In this document: in pieces, positions 1 through 7,164 of the stretch
Numbering within the stretch: position 1 is the stretch's first letter
How the letters are laid out: every line of letters starts with the position of its first letter
Origin: Saprospiraceae bacterium
GTDB lineage: Bacteria > Bacteroidota > Bacteroidia > Chitinophagales > Saprospiraceae
NCBI GenBank assembly: GCA_027488855.1
Contig: JAIYAV010000018.1
Coordinates: 1-34,593, forward strand
DNA: 34,593 nucleotides
Reading direction: 5' to 3'
Notes under the pieces: model-generated
Databases searched by the model: none
What the model saw: only the letters and a program-made list of their open reading frames with translations
What the model was told of the DNA's origin: nothing
Position numbers and translations under genes: made by a program

Positions 1-1
1 G

Positions 2-97
2 AACGTACATCACGTGCTGACAACAACGCCAGTGGATGAAACCAAAGAACAAAACAAAGTAATCGAATACAAATGTAGCAAAGTCCAAACTATCTAA
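2..97 (+). CDS. C-terminal tail of an unidentified protein, cut by window edge
   Basis: An open frame enters from the left edge and ends at a TAA at 95-97, giving 31 residues ending KVIEYKCSKVQTI. The mixed charged and hydrophobic composition looks like coding sequence, but the piece is too short for family assignment. Nothing convincing is seen in 98-202, a spacer between this stop and the convergent DUF4440 gene. A chance open frame cannot be excluded. Confidence 0.4.
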   Translation, partial: NVHHVLTTTPVDETKEQNKVIEYKCSKVQTI

Positions 98-202
98 CTT
101 CTATTTATGCTAAGCGGCGAATTTTGTACTTTTTATACAGGTAAACACCTTTCTTTTATTTTGAAAAACCAGCAGTACTCATTTTGAGCTAAAAACCAGA
201 GA

Positions 203-640
203 CTAAGTCCGCGCACTCGTGTGATCCGCCGTAATCACCCATTTCCCCTTAATTTTTTTCCAAATCAAAATAAAATGCCCCCCTGGCGCGTCGTTTTTGC
301 GTTTCAAATCCCAGGTGCCCACCAGAAAAACCGACTTTTTACTCAGCTTTTCCATACTGACAATGCCAAAAGTGAGCTGGCCCATGGCATCCCGGTCGGG
401 ATAACGGCGCTTGTAGCCATCCAGGGTTTGTTGCCAACCTTTGGTGACGCCCGCAGCGCCGATGAACTGGAGTTGATCTGATTTCCAATACACCTCCATA
501 AAGGCGGGAATGTCGCCCTTGTTCCAGTCGGCTTCTTGCTGCTTGAGGGCGGCGCGGATTTGGGCGAAGTCGGCGTCTTCTTGAGCGCCGAGGAAAAAAT
601 TGGTGAGAAAAAACAGAAAAAAGAAGCAGTTCGTTTTCAT
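203..640 (-). CDS. Exported DUF4440/SnoaL-like (NTF2-fold) protein
   Basis: 145 residues starting MKTNCFFFLFFLTNFFLGAQ, a typical signal peptide likely cut after AQ at about residue 19. The mature part fits the DUF4440/NTF2-like fold: an N-terminal helix with the QQEADWNKGDIPAFMEVYW pattern, a strand with F-IGAAG, and C-terminal strands with GTWDLKR and HFILIWKKIKGKWVI-AD. The frame is open to 754, but I chose the ATG at 640 because it begins the signal peptide directly and frees the divergent promoter region. Members are small cone-shaped proteins that bind or isomerise small ligands; the substrate here is unknown. It is divergent from the Uma2 gene at 723. Confidence 0.75.
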   Translation of the reverse strand: MKTNCFFFLFFLTNFFLGAQEDADFAQIRAALKQQEADWNKGDIPAFMEVYWKSDQLQFIGAAGVTKGWQQTLDGYKRRYPDRDAMGQLTFGIVSMEKLSKKSVFLVGTWDLKRKNDAPGGHFILIWKKIKGKWVITADHTSART

Positions 641-671
641 CTTCAATGATTTGTTTAAGTGTAAATCCAGA

Positions 672-702
672 TTGACCCTTTGAAAATAATGGTTTATCTT
701 TG
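672..702 (+). promoter_or_regulatory. Putative Bacteroidota sigma-A promoter for the Uma2 gene
   Basis: TTG at 672-674 and TATCTTTG at 695-702 are separated by exactly 20 bases, matching the Bacteroidota -33 TTG / -7 TAnnTTTG consensus. The predicted start of transcription lies around 708-710, about 13-15 bases before the ATG at 723. It is read from sequence only. Confidence 0.55.
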
Positions 703-722
703 ATGAAGAAATAAAAGAGCGC

Positions 723-1334
723 ATGGAAATAAATATCCAGCCCATCCCGGCCAATATGGTTTATGAAGAATTCGGCGGCAACAAGTACTACCGCAAGGGA
801 TTTCGGCAGGTTTTATTGGGCTTGAAATCGGAAGAAGAAATTATGGGGAGTAGTATTTATCAATCACTGATTGTACAGGCATTGGTGTTTTATCTAAAAA
901 CGATTTTGCCTAAAAAAGACTATTGGGTTCCCACCAATGAAGCAGGGTTGCACCTGCGCCTGAATGACAATATGGCCAATGACATTGTAATCGTTGAAAA
1001 AAACAAACTGCTCAATCCTCAATCCGAGCAATACAGCAGTATTCCCCCCAAGTTTGTCATTGAAGTAGATTTGAAAATTGACCCTATTGATGCTTCAACG
1101 GAACCACAAACCGATCTGAGCATGTCTTACATTGTCGAAAAATCCGGAAAACTGCTCGATTTTGGCGTTGAAGGCATTGCCTGGATTTTGACCCGTAATC
1201 AACAAATTATCGTGGCCCGATCTCGCCGCAATCTGGAAATTTATCAGTGGCACGAAACCCTTACCCTTTTTGATGATTACTCTTTTTGCCTTCGGGATAT
1301 TTTAGTGGATGAGGGCATTTTACCAAGCGCTTAA
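723..1334 (+). CDS. Divergent Uma2-family (DUF820) nuclease-fold protein
   Basis: 203 residues. The Uma2 restriction-endonuclease-like fold is suggested by an N-terminal helical part (GSSIYQSLIVQALVFYL), NDIVIVE in the place of the usual PD-hhhV strand, then PPKFVIEVD followed by KLLDFGVEGIAWIL, which matches the family's EV--S...K--Y---GV-EYWIVD pattern. The usual PD is ND and the residue after EV is D rather than L/S, so catalytic competence is uncertain. The family has a PD-(D/E)XK-like core but no settled biological role; copies are often numerous in cyanobacteria and Saprospiria. A second, more canonical Uma2 gene lies at 4322-4894. It converges tightly on the DUF481 gene (6-base gap). 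Confidence 0.7.
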   Translation: MEINIQPIPANMVYEEFGGNKYYRKGFRQVLLGLKSEEEIMGSSIYQSLIVQALVFYLKTILPKKDYWVPTNEAGLHLRLNDNMANDIVIVEKNKLLNPQSEQYSSIPPKFVIEVDLKIDPIDASTEPQTDLSMSYIVEKSGKLLDFGVEGIAWILTRNQQIIVARSRRNLEIYQWHETLTLFDDYSFCLRDILVDEGILPSA

Positions 1335-1340
1335 AACCGC

Positions 1341-2099
1341 CTAAAACGCATACGCAATCCCAAACGCAGTCGTCAAATTGGAGTTTTTCCGATTCCTTAC
1401 CACCAGGCTTTCATAGATGTAATCCACGTCAATATTGACCGCAAATTGCTCTGTAATGGGCAACGCAAAGCTCAGGATGGCGCGCAGGATGTGGTTGGTT
1501 TTTTCTTGCCGCACCCAGGGAATGTACTGCAAATCGTGGGTGATGTTCAGTTTGTCGCCCAAGGTTGCATAGGTTCCTTTCAGCGTCAATACATAAAGGA
1601 ATTTTTCAAAACTCAATTCGCGACCCAGACTAAAGGTAGTCCGGTAATAATAAACGGAGTTCAGCACCACCAAATCTGATTTTGGGGTTTTAAAGGCTCG
1701 CCAGGCTATGCCCGGGCCAATGCCAATCCGGTCTTTGATGGCCCGCAAGGTGGTTGCTTCAAAACGACCACTGACATTGGGAAAAAAACGTTTTTTGTAC
1801 CAAAGGTCTGCGGAAAGTTCAGAGAGAATGTCATTCTGGTAGACCGTTTGGTCGTAGCGGGAATACATGTATTGCACGAAAGAACTGATGGTTACATTCG
1901 AACTTTCCAGGCTGGGACTGAATTGACCAACGATGCTGCTGGATTGCAGGTTGCCACTTTGAAAGGACATGTCGAGGCCCAGCTCACCACTGAACTGCCA
2001 TTTAGAAGCCTTGGTTGTAGTATCGGTCTGGGCATGGCTAATTAGCGCAAAGGCCAAACAAGCCAAAAGGGTTAGGTGTGTTTTCACGGCAATAGGCAT
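1341..2099 (-). CDS. DUF481-family outer-membrane beta-barrel protein
   Basis: 252 residues with a signal peptide (LTLLACLAFALISHAQ) and alternating beta strands throughout. Features typical of DUF481 are GELGLDMSFQSGNLQSS near the N-terminus of the mature part, YNDILSELSADLWYKKRFFPN-like repeats in the middle, GIGPGIAWR, and a C-terminal strand ending in phenylalanine (TAFGIAYAF), the usual signal for barrel assembly. Function in the family is unknown beyond outer-membrane location. It starts 49 bases downstream of the kynU stop on the same strand, so it may be the last gene of the UPF0175-PIN-kynU transcript; I see no good promoter in that gap. Confidence 0.8.
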   Translation of the reverse strand: MPIAVKTHLTLLACLAFALISHAQTDTTTKASKWQFSGELGLDMSFQSGNLQSSSIVGQFSPSLESSNVTISSFVQYMYSRYDQTVYQNDILSELSADLWYKKRFFPNVSGRFEATTLRAIKDRIGIGPGIAWRAFKTPKSDLVVLNSVYYYRTTFSLGRELSFEKFLYVLTLKGTYATLGDKLNITHDLQYIPWVRQEKTNHILRAILSFALPITEQFAVNIDVDYIYESLVVRNRKNSNLTTAFGIAYAF

Positions 2100-2148
2100 T
2101 TAGGTTCATTACGAAGTTAAGGATTTAAACCCAAATGCTTACCCCTTT

Positions 2149-3447
2149 TTAAACCTCCGCCTTTTTCAATAAATCCACCAGATTCCAGACATCCTCGTAA
2201 GAATTGTACATTGGCGTAGGTGCAACCCGAATGACACCTGCGGTTTCACCTTTTTCTCCCGGTAAATTGTGCTCCCTCCAATCACAAATCACCCCATTTT
2301 TTGCCAAATAATCAAACAGTGCCTTGCCTTCCGGGCCAGTCAAAATGGACAATTGAGCCCCCCGCTGATCAGGGTCACGCGGAGTGATGATGCTAAACCT
2401 GGGGCGATCAGCATTGAGCAAATCAATCAAATATTCCAGGTACGCCGTCAAGTGTTCACTTTTGGCCCGCAAGGCCGGCATGGTCGCCTGCATGAACAAA
2501 TCGTGGCTGGCTTTCATCGGCGCAAAGGCCAGGATCGGCGCATTGCTCAGTTGCCAACCAGCAGCACCGGGAATGGGGTCAAAACCTTTTTCCATCAAAA
2601 AACGCCGTTCCTCGTTGTGCCCCCACCAACCGGCAAAACGGGGCAGGTCTTTGTTGTAGGCATGATTGGCATGGATGAAAACACCACCGAGCGCTCCTGG
2701 CCCAGAGTTGATGTATTTGTAGGTACACCACACCGCAAAATCGACGCCCCAATCGTGCAAGTGCAAGGGGACATTGCCCGAGGCATGCGCCAGGTCAAAC
2801 CCCACATAAGCACCTGCAGCATGTCCCGCTTTGGTGATGGCGGGCATGTCGTACACTTGCCCGGTGTAATAATTGAGGCCAGCAAAAAGTACCAAGGCCG
2901 TTTGAGCCCCGTGTTGCTCAATCGCTGCCAAAATATCTTCGGTATGGAGCAGCATTTCTCCTGGGCGGGGTGCCACTTCCACGATGGCTTCGGCGGGGTC
3001 GTAGCCGTGCCAGCGTACTTGCGTTTCGATGGCGTACTGGTCGGAAGGGAAAGCCCCCGCTTCCATGATGATTTTGAAACGTTGGGCATCGGGCCGATAA
3101 AAACTCACCATCAACAGGTGCAAGTTGACCGAGAGGGTGTTCATCACGATGACTTCATCCTCCTGCGCACCTACGATGTGAGCAGATGCAGGTGCAAGGG
3201 CTTTGTGGTACTGGATCCAGGGCAGTTCGCCTTCAAAATGGCCTTCTACCCCCAGTTCTTGCCAGCGTTGCAGTTCGGTATCGATGCAGGCTCTGGCTTG
3301 TTTGGGTTGTAAGCCCAGGGAATTGCCGCAGAAGTAGAGGCAATTGTGGCCCTCGTGCTGAGGGAAAAGGTATTGATCACGAAAGGAGCGCAAGGGGTCT
3401 TGGACATCCATTTCGCGGGCGTATTCGAGGGTAGGTTGGAAAGTCAT
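2149..3447 (-). CDS. kynU: Kynureninase
   Basis: 432 residues, full length for a PLP-dependent kynureninase (L-kynurenine or 3-hydroxykynurenine to anthranilate or 3-hydroxyanthranilate plus alanine). Recognisable parts are YFCGNSLGLQP (38-48), VMNTLSVNLHLL (101-112), EAGAFPSDQYAIE (129-141), FDLAHASGN (217-225, with the cofactor-contacting Asp218 and His221) and CTYKYINSGPG (241-251), where Lys244 should form the Schiff base. The C-terminus has RGAQLS and GVICDWR. It acts in tryptophan catabolism or de novo NAD synthesis; no other pathway gene is in the window. Its ATG directly abuts the stop codon of the upstream PIN-toxin gene, and a GGGGA ribosome-binding site lies inside the toxin gene, so co-translation with the toxin-antitoxin module is likely. 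Confidence 0.97.
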   Translation of the reverse strand: MTFQPTLEYAREMDVQDPLRSFRDQYLFPQHEGHNCLYFCGNSLGLQPKQARACIDTELQRWQELGVEGHFEGELPWIQYHKALAPASAHIVGAQEDEVIVMNTLSVNLHLLMVSFYRPDAQRFKIIMEAGAFPSDQYAIETQVRWHGYDPAEAIVEVAPRPGEMLLHTEDILAAIEQHGAQTALVLFAGLNYYTGQVYDMPAITKAGHAAGAYVGFDLAHASGNVPLHLHDWGVDFAVWCTYKYINSGPGALGGVFIHANHAYNKDLPRFAGWWGHNEERRFLMEKGFDPIPGAAGWQLSNAPILAFAPMKASHDLFMQATMPALRAKSEHLTAYLEYLIDLLNADRPRFSIITPRDPDQRGAQLSILTGPEGKALFDYLAKNGVICDWREHNLPGEKGETAGVIRVAPTPMYNSYEDVWNLVDLLKKAEV

Positions 3448-3936
3448 TTATTCCCCAATTTGGTTAAGGACTGTACGATATAAAGAATCAGAGATGCGAA
3501 AACCAGCTATATCTCGCAATTCATCCATGATAGACTTAACAGAGTGAATTATCTTTTGGTTTTTAGCTTGAATAAGTACGCCAATGAGACCAATGATTTT
3601 CAAGCCTTCTTTTTGCGCTATTTTCCTGCCTTCACTTTCATCAATCAAAAGAAAATCAGCATTTAGTTCTTTCGCTAAAACAATTGCTTCAGATTCACCA
3701 TGATCAAGCAATTGCCGAAGACGTTGAACTTCATCAGGATTACCTATTTCTTTTACTTCAATCCATTGAGCAGACCTGAACTCACTAAGATCATGACCAA
3801 AGCGAGTTTCTAGAACCAATATTTCTTCAAAAACTTTTTGAGGAATGACAATAGATTCAAAAACTGAGTGCAAAATTTGGAGTTTGCCAATCAGGATTAA
3901 ACTACCAATAGGAGATGTGTCACTGATTACAATCAT
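3448..3936 (-). CDS. PIN-domain toxin, DUF3368 family
   Basis: 162 residues. It opens with VISDTSPIGSL (Asp6), continues with VIPQKVFEEIL, GESEAIVLA (Glu83) and ADFLLIDESEGRKIA (Asp99). These spaced acidic residues are the metal-binding site of PIN-fold ribonucleases, and the DTSP/LLIDE/ IGLIGVLIQAK pattern is that of DUF3368. It overlaps the UPF0175 gene by ATGA (3933-3936), the usual translationally coupled antitoxin-toxin arrangement. Its stop codon (3448-3450) is immediately followed by the kynU start. The RNA target is unknown. Confidence 0.85.
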   Translation of the reverse strand: MIVISDTSPIGSLILIGKLQILHSVFESIVIPQKVFEEILVLETRFGHDLSEFRSAQWIEVKEIGNPDEVQRLRQLLDHGESEAIVLAKELNADFLLIDESEGRKIAQKEGLKIIGLIGVLIQAKNQKIIHSVKSIMDELRDIAGFRISDSLYRTVLNQIGE

Positions 3937-4175
3937 TTTTCGAACAAACTTAGGGCTTCTAAATCTGCTTCCAAATCCTTCTCATTGTAATGGGCAGGAA
4001 TATTCCTTGAAGAAAGGATTTTGCGAAAACTGAACCAATCCATATTCGCCAGTTCCCGAGCCTTTCCAAAAGAGAGCTTCTGAACACTATACAACGCCAC
4101 TGCCAATTCAAGCAACAAGTCTGCTTCGGACAGTTGTAAAGAATCTAGGACTTGGTCAGGGATATGAATAACCAT
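3933..4175 (-). CDS. UPF0175-family antitoxin
   Basis: 80 residues. The segment LELAVALYSVQKLSFGKARELANMDW-F--IL is the UPF0175 signature: a short helix, the S-GKA-ELA helix-turn-helix, and a tail contacting the toxin. UPF0175 proteins are regularly paired with DUF3368 PIN toxins and are expected to neutralise the toxin and autoregulate the promoter. The gene overlaps the toxin gene by four bases. A promoter candidate lies at 4189-4219, which would leave a leader of only a few bases. Confidence 0.85.
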   Translation of the reverse strand: MVIHIPDQVLDSLQLSEADLLLELAVALYSVQKLSFGKARELANMDWFSFRKILSSRNIPAHYNEKDLEADLEALSLFEK

Positions 4176-4188
4176 GGCAATTTTTTTG

Positions 4189-4219
4189 TAAAACTATGCT
4201 ATTTAAACGTTTCAAGCAA
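4189..4219 (-). promoter_or_regulatory. Candidate promoter of the toxin-antitoxin/kynU cluster
   Basis: On the minus strand, TTG (4219-4217) and TAGTTTTA (4196-4189) are separated by 20 bases. The -7 box matches TAnnTTTG except for its last base. The predicted transcript start would be only a few bases upstream of the UPF0175 ATG at 4175, so the mRNA would be nearly leaderless. No other candidate was seen in 4176-4225. Confidence 0.35.
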
Positions 4220-4225
4220 TGATGT

Positions 4226-4315
4226 TTAAGGTAAATGTTGTTGCCACTGATAATACCACACGGAAACATACTTCCAAAACGTGAATATCGCTGGTATGGT
4301 CCAGACCTGTACCAT
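4226..4315 (-). pseudogene. Relic of a family 2 glycosyltransferase C-terminus
   Basis: The minus strand between the antitoxin and the second Uma2 gene encodes FTFWKYVSVWYYQ in a 29-codon open frame. The intact glycosyltransferase at 6268-7029 ends with FTFWKYVLVRYYQREGKA. At the DNA level about 37 of 45 bases match between 4247-4291 and 6286-6330, including an unbroken stretch of 16 or more. The similarity ends at both sides, so this is a leftover end of a paralogous gene, not a whole duplication. It is unlikely to be expressed as a functional protein. Confidence 0.7.
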
Positions 4316-4321
4316 TATCAC

Positions 4322-4894
4322 CTACCTCGTATATTTTCTCCCAAATATTCTTTCCACTTCTAATTCAAACGGCAGGCTCGTGCAGTGCAGCGTATCTCCT
4401 TTCTGGGCTTTTATCATCTTCTGATATTGACCATGTTCCGGGTTTGTATATACTTCCACGATTTGGCTCTTCCTATCTAAAATCCAAACTTCAGGAATAG
4501 CTGCTTCAGCATACAAGGGCAATTTAAGTTTTCGATCCCGGTGTAAAGTACTATCAGATGCTTCGATTAATAGGTACACTTCCTCGGGGTGAGGATGTTG
4601 ATCTTCGTATTCGTCAATTTGGAACTCAACGACTGACACATCTGGTTCTGGTTCAGAATATTCATCAATTTGAATGGGGCATTGTCCTCTTACCAGCGCT
4701 CTTTCACCCAGCATGGCATTGAGGATTCGGGTAAGTCTGGCAACGATTTTGGCATGGGGGCTATTGATTGGACTCATTTCCAGTATTTCTCCATGAATCA
4801 GTTCAACACGATCGTCCCAGTCCAAAATGCCCACTTCGGCCATTTTGTAAAAGTCACTCACTGTAAACAGTTTGCGTTGTGTTTGAACCGCCAT
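4322..4894 (-). CDS. Uma2-family (DUF820) nuclease-fold protein
   Basis: 190 residues beginning MAVQTQRKLFTVSDFYKMAE. The canonical Uma2 layout is present: DRVELIHGEILEMSPINSPHAKIV (about 28-51), EPEPDVSVVE (about 91-100, the PD motif), EEVYLLIEASDSTLHRDRKLKLPLYAEAAIPEVWILD (about 109-145). PD, E-A-S and the following K would form the PD-(D/E)XK-like site. I chose the ATG at 4894 because AGGA lies five bases upstream and the family start aligns there; the frame extends to 4951. The function of Uma2 proteins is not settled. The 154 bases upstream (4895-5048) hold no gene that I can support. Confidence 0.85.
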   Translation of the reverse strand: MAVQTQRKLFTVSDFYKMAEVGILDWDDRVELIHGEILEMSPINSPHAKIVARLTRILNAMLGERALVRGQCPIQIDEYSEPEPDVSVVEFQIDEYEDQHPHPEEVYLLIEASDSTLHRDRKLKLPLYAEAAIPEVWILDRKSQIVEVYTNPEHGQYQKMIKAQKGDTLHCTSLPFELEVERIFGRKYTR

Positions 4895-5048
4895 TTTTCC
4901 TGTTTTGTACAAATATAATGACTTTAGCACATCCTCACAAGCTACCAGCAATCAAATAAAACTGCTGATCCCACCTTACCCCTCCTTCCCCTCAAGCTGG
5001 TAAGACTTGGACTAGCGGGATAATTTTGCGTCTGGAAATGCACTCAAA

Positions 5049-5969
5049 TCAATACTTCTCAGTGTACACCTTAACTATTACGTTTTCAAATAGACCACTC
5101 ACCAGCGGCAATTCTTTTTTGGGGGCACCGAGTATGCCCTTCAGGCCACCGCTTATTTTACCAGATATTGTAGCAGTACCATCCGCATTTTCTTTGTAAG
5201 CAGTTATCTCTAATTTTAAATTACTCCCTAGAGAGGTAGGATACTTATGGCCATACAATTCCGGACTTTTCTCATCGCCGATGGGTGAGCCACTCAGCAA
5301 CATTTCAATATTTTCACCAGCATAAACACCCGGTTTGGCATCAGGCGTGGTCACAAAGATATTGAGCTGCCGGTTATCAGGGCTTTGAGTAGATTTGAAG
5401 GTCAGTACCAAACTTGGTTTACCCTTGTTTACTTGCTTCACGCCTCCTTTGTAAAAAAGATGAGCATTAGAAAATCCGTTTCCGCTCCACGCTGCACCAT
5501 CAATTACTGCCGTAAACATACCATCGGTCGATTTTGTATTGGCTTTACTGGCAGGAGCAGCACCACCAGGATTTACAAAAGAAAAATTGGCATTGAATAT
5601 GGCATCCGTTGGTCCCTTTAGCATAAGATAGATTGTTCCGGATTCTTGATCAGCGCTTTTTACGTCTTCAAAAGGGTTGCGCAATCTCACTACCGTAAAG
5701 GAGTAACGTTTGCCATCAGCCGAAACGGCATCAATCTTATCCCCGGCCTTGATGGTACCGCTTTCAACCTCTATATCTACCTGGAAATTAAATGCTGGAT
5801 CTTTTTCGGGATAAACAGCTTTAATCTTTGCTTTCAATGGCGGTTGTGTTACGGTTTTGCTGCCAGTACCGCTACCAGTGGTGCCCGAAGGGGTGTTTTT
5901 GGTTTGAGAGATTGCTGTACCCAGCAAAAGAATAAATGCAGGCAGCAGAAATGATTTTGGTGACAACAT
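5049..5969 (-). CDS. Exported protein with an EF-Tu-domain-2-like barrel and a DUF6252-like C-terminal domain
   Basis: 306 residues from the ATG at 5969, which directly starts a signal peptide (LSPKSFLLPAFILLLGTAISQ); the frame extends to 6017. A low-complexity GTTGSGTGSK linker follows. Residues about 45-120 (AKIKAVYPEKDP-FNFQVDIEVESGTIKAGDKIDAVSADGKRY-F-V with a later KSADQESGTIYLMLKG) resemble the second, beta-barrel domain of translation factors (GxIxxGD-hxh). From about 150 on, MFTAVIDGAAWSGNGFSNAHLF and the following strands resemble Bacteroidota DUF6252-like secreted domains. The role is unknown; both domain assignments come from pattern reading. Confidence 0.6.
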   Translation of the reverse strand: MLSPKSFLLPAFILLLGTAISQTKNTPSGTTGSGTGSKTVTQPPLKAKIKAVYPEKDPAFNFQVDIEVESGTIKAGDKIDAVSADGKRYSFTVVRLRNPFEDVKSADQESGTIYLMLKGPTDAIFNANFSFVNPGGAAPASKANTKSTDGMFTAVIDGAAWSGNGFSNAHLFYKGGVKQVNKGKPSLVLTFKSTQSPDNRQLNIFVTTPDAKPGVYAGENIEMLLSGSPIGDEKSPELYGHKYPTSLGSNLKLEITAYKENADGTATISGKISGGLKGILGAPKKELPLVSGLFENVIVKVYTEKY

Positions 5970-6077
5970 ATTTTCTTTGTTTTGATTGTGTAGTTTATGG
6001 AAGGAGGTTTGTTTCAAAAAGTAAGTTGCATTTACAAGTAGGTGTCTTCAAGACGGGATCTTGTTCCAAATCTGCAA

Positions 6078-6140
6078 AAATATATCTTTCAAATAATAAG
6101 GAATACCCCCAACAGACATATAAATCCAAGCAATTTTATA
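6078..6140 (-). pseudogene. Short relic of an ATPase_2 (archaeal-type AAA) gene
   Basis: The minus strand reads YKIAWIYMSVGGIPYYLKDI. This is close to the conserved L-Y---GGIPYYL block of ATPase_2/DUF234 proteins; the intact gene at 9948-11378 has YHIVQLYLTMGGIPMYLDQV at the same place. The frame is open for 86 codons but carries no Walker motifs, and the flanks do not fit the family. It sits in the 298-base gap between the exported protein and the glycosyltransferase. I read it as debris of a lost ATPase gene; a chance match is possible. Confidence 0.5.
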
Positions 6141-6149
6141 ACTTTTAAA

Positions 6150-6262
6150 CTTTGCCAAATCTACAATATTTTGGCTCGATTTGGAAATATTCGTTTTTTT
6201 TATAATATCGCCAAATTGGCAAGATTTTGAGTCTATTTGGCAAGATTTAATTTTTTTGGCCC
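6150..6262 (-). repeat. AT-rich stretch with iterated TTGGCAAGATTT / GCCAAAT motifs
   Basis: TTGGCAAGATTT occurs at 6217-6228 and again at 6238-6248 (with A-rich flank), an inverted near-copy (TTTGCCAAATCTA) is at 6151-6163, and CCAAATTGG is a palindrome at 6211-6219. The spacing of the two direct copies is about 21 bases. The stretch lies just downstream of the glycosyltransferase stop codon. It could be decayed sequence or a binding-site cluster; there is no T-tailed hairpin to call a terminator. Confidence 0.45.
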
Positions 6263-6267
6263 TTTGA

Positions 6268-7029
6268 CTAAGCCTTCCCCTCACGCTGATAATACCGCAC
6301 CAACACATACTTCCAAAACGTAAACCACGCCGTCGACGAGCAAATGATCAAGCCATACAGCCCATCTTTATAGCCCCGCTTCAGGATGTACATTTTGAAA
6401 AATTTGAACCAGGGATTGATCCATAGTTTGAACCAGGAACCACCTTTCCCTTGCCGAACCAACTCTTTGGCTCCAATGTCGGCGTATTTGTACAACATGT
6501 CAAAATGCTCTTTGACGCTGTTGGCCGTGTAATGCAACAAATCCCCCTTGAGGTGTTGGATGTTGGAGCCAGCCTGCATTTCATAACGGTCGTGGGGATT
6601 GGCCCCTGCCCATTGTCCCAGCCGGGAGTCCCAAAGGCGCAACTTGCGGTCGGGATACCAGCCGCTGTGGTGAATCCACTGGCCGCAGTAGTTGTTGAGG
6701 CGATTGAAAGAATAGCCCTGCGCAGTCCAGTTTTTTTTGACTTCCAAAACCGACTGGCGGAGTGCTTCGGATAAGGCTTCGTCGGCATCCAGCGACAAAA
6801 CATATGGAGAGCTGGCCTGGGTGATGGCCCAGTTTTTTTGCTGAATATGCCCTGCAAAAGGGTGCTGAATGAACCTTACTCCGTACTGCGCACAAATGGC
6901 TTCGGTGCGATCACTGGAATAAGAATCCACTACAACAATCTCATCTGCAACGCCTTGCAAAGACAAAATGCAACGTTCAATGTTTTTTTCTTCGTTAAAA
7001 GTAATGACAACTGCGGATAATTGGATCAT
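6268..7029 (-). CDS. Family 2 glycosyltransferase, WaaE/KdtX-like
   Basis: 253 residues of a GT-A fold enzyme. LSAVVITFNEEKNIERCI (4-21), EIVVVDSYSSDRTE (30-43) and SLDADEAL (79-86, with the D81-A-D83 metal-binding motif) are the GT2 donor-site motifs. GYSFNRLNNYCGQWIHHSGWYPDRKLRLW (about 105-133) is characteristic of the lipopolysaccharide-core beta-1,4-glucosyltransferase (WaaE) branch, as is HYTANSVKEHFDMLYKYA. A C-terminal membrane-associated part follows (WFKLWINPWFKFFKMYILKRG, then GLIICSSTAWFTFWKYVL). It probably transfers a sugar onto a lipid-linked surface glycan at the inner membrane; donor and acceptor are unknown. No other surface-glycan gene is adjacent. Confidence 0.88.
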   Translation of the reverse strand: MIQLSAVVITFNEEKNIERCILSLQGVADEIVVVDSYSSDRTEAICAQYGVRFIQHPFAGHIQQKNWAITQASSPYVLSLDADEALSEALRQSVLEVKKNWTAQGYSFNRLNNYCGQWIHHSGWYPDRKLRLWDSRLGQWAGANPHDRYEMQAGSNIQHLKGDLLHYTANSVKEHFDMLYKYADIGAKELVRQGKGGSWFKLWINPWFKFFKMYILKRGYKDGLYGLIICSSTAWFTFWKYVLVRYYQREGKA

Positions 7030-7091
7030 GTGTCGTTGGTCTACAAAAAAATGCCGTTCAAAGGTAGAACTTACTTTTTACCAAACATAAA

Positions 7092-7121
7092 TTGATTTCG
7101 TGCATTATAAGCTGTATTTTG
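7092..7121 (+). promoter_or_regulatory. Putative promoter of the molybdenum hydroxylase operon
   Basis: TTG at 7092-7094 and TATTTTG at 7115-7121 are separated by 20 bases, the same spacing as in the promoters proposed at 672 and 29539. The expected transcription start is near 7128, leaving a leader of about 37 bases before the ATG at 7165. Confidence 0.5.
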
Positions 7122-7164
7122 TAGAACTTTTCCTAATATCGAATAGACAACCAACCTATCACTC

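Noticed and set aside
2269-3312. Long open frame opposite kynU (347 codons).
   Set aside because: It is a shadow of the strong codon bias of kynU; the sequence is rich in His/Gln/Gly and has no recognisable domain.
4975-5010. Possible second relic of the glycosyltransferase tail (minus strand YQLEGKEG against YYQREGKA).
   Set aside because: Only about 19 of 24 bases match, over a simple G/A-rich stretch, and a stop lies directly upstream; chance cannot be excluded.
6048-6308. 86-codon open frame on the minus strand overlapping the glycosyltransferase end.
   Set aside because: Its start overlaps the real gene, its middle is AT-rich repeat, and only the GGIPYYL block looks like protein; I list just that part as a relic.
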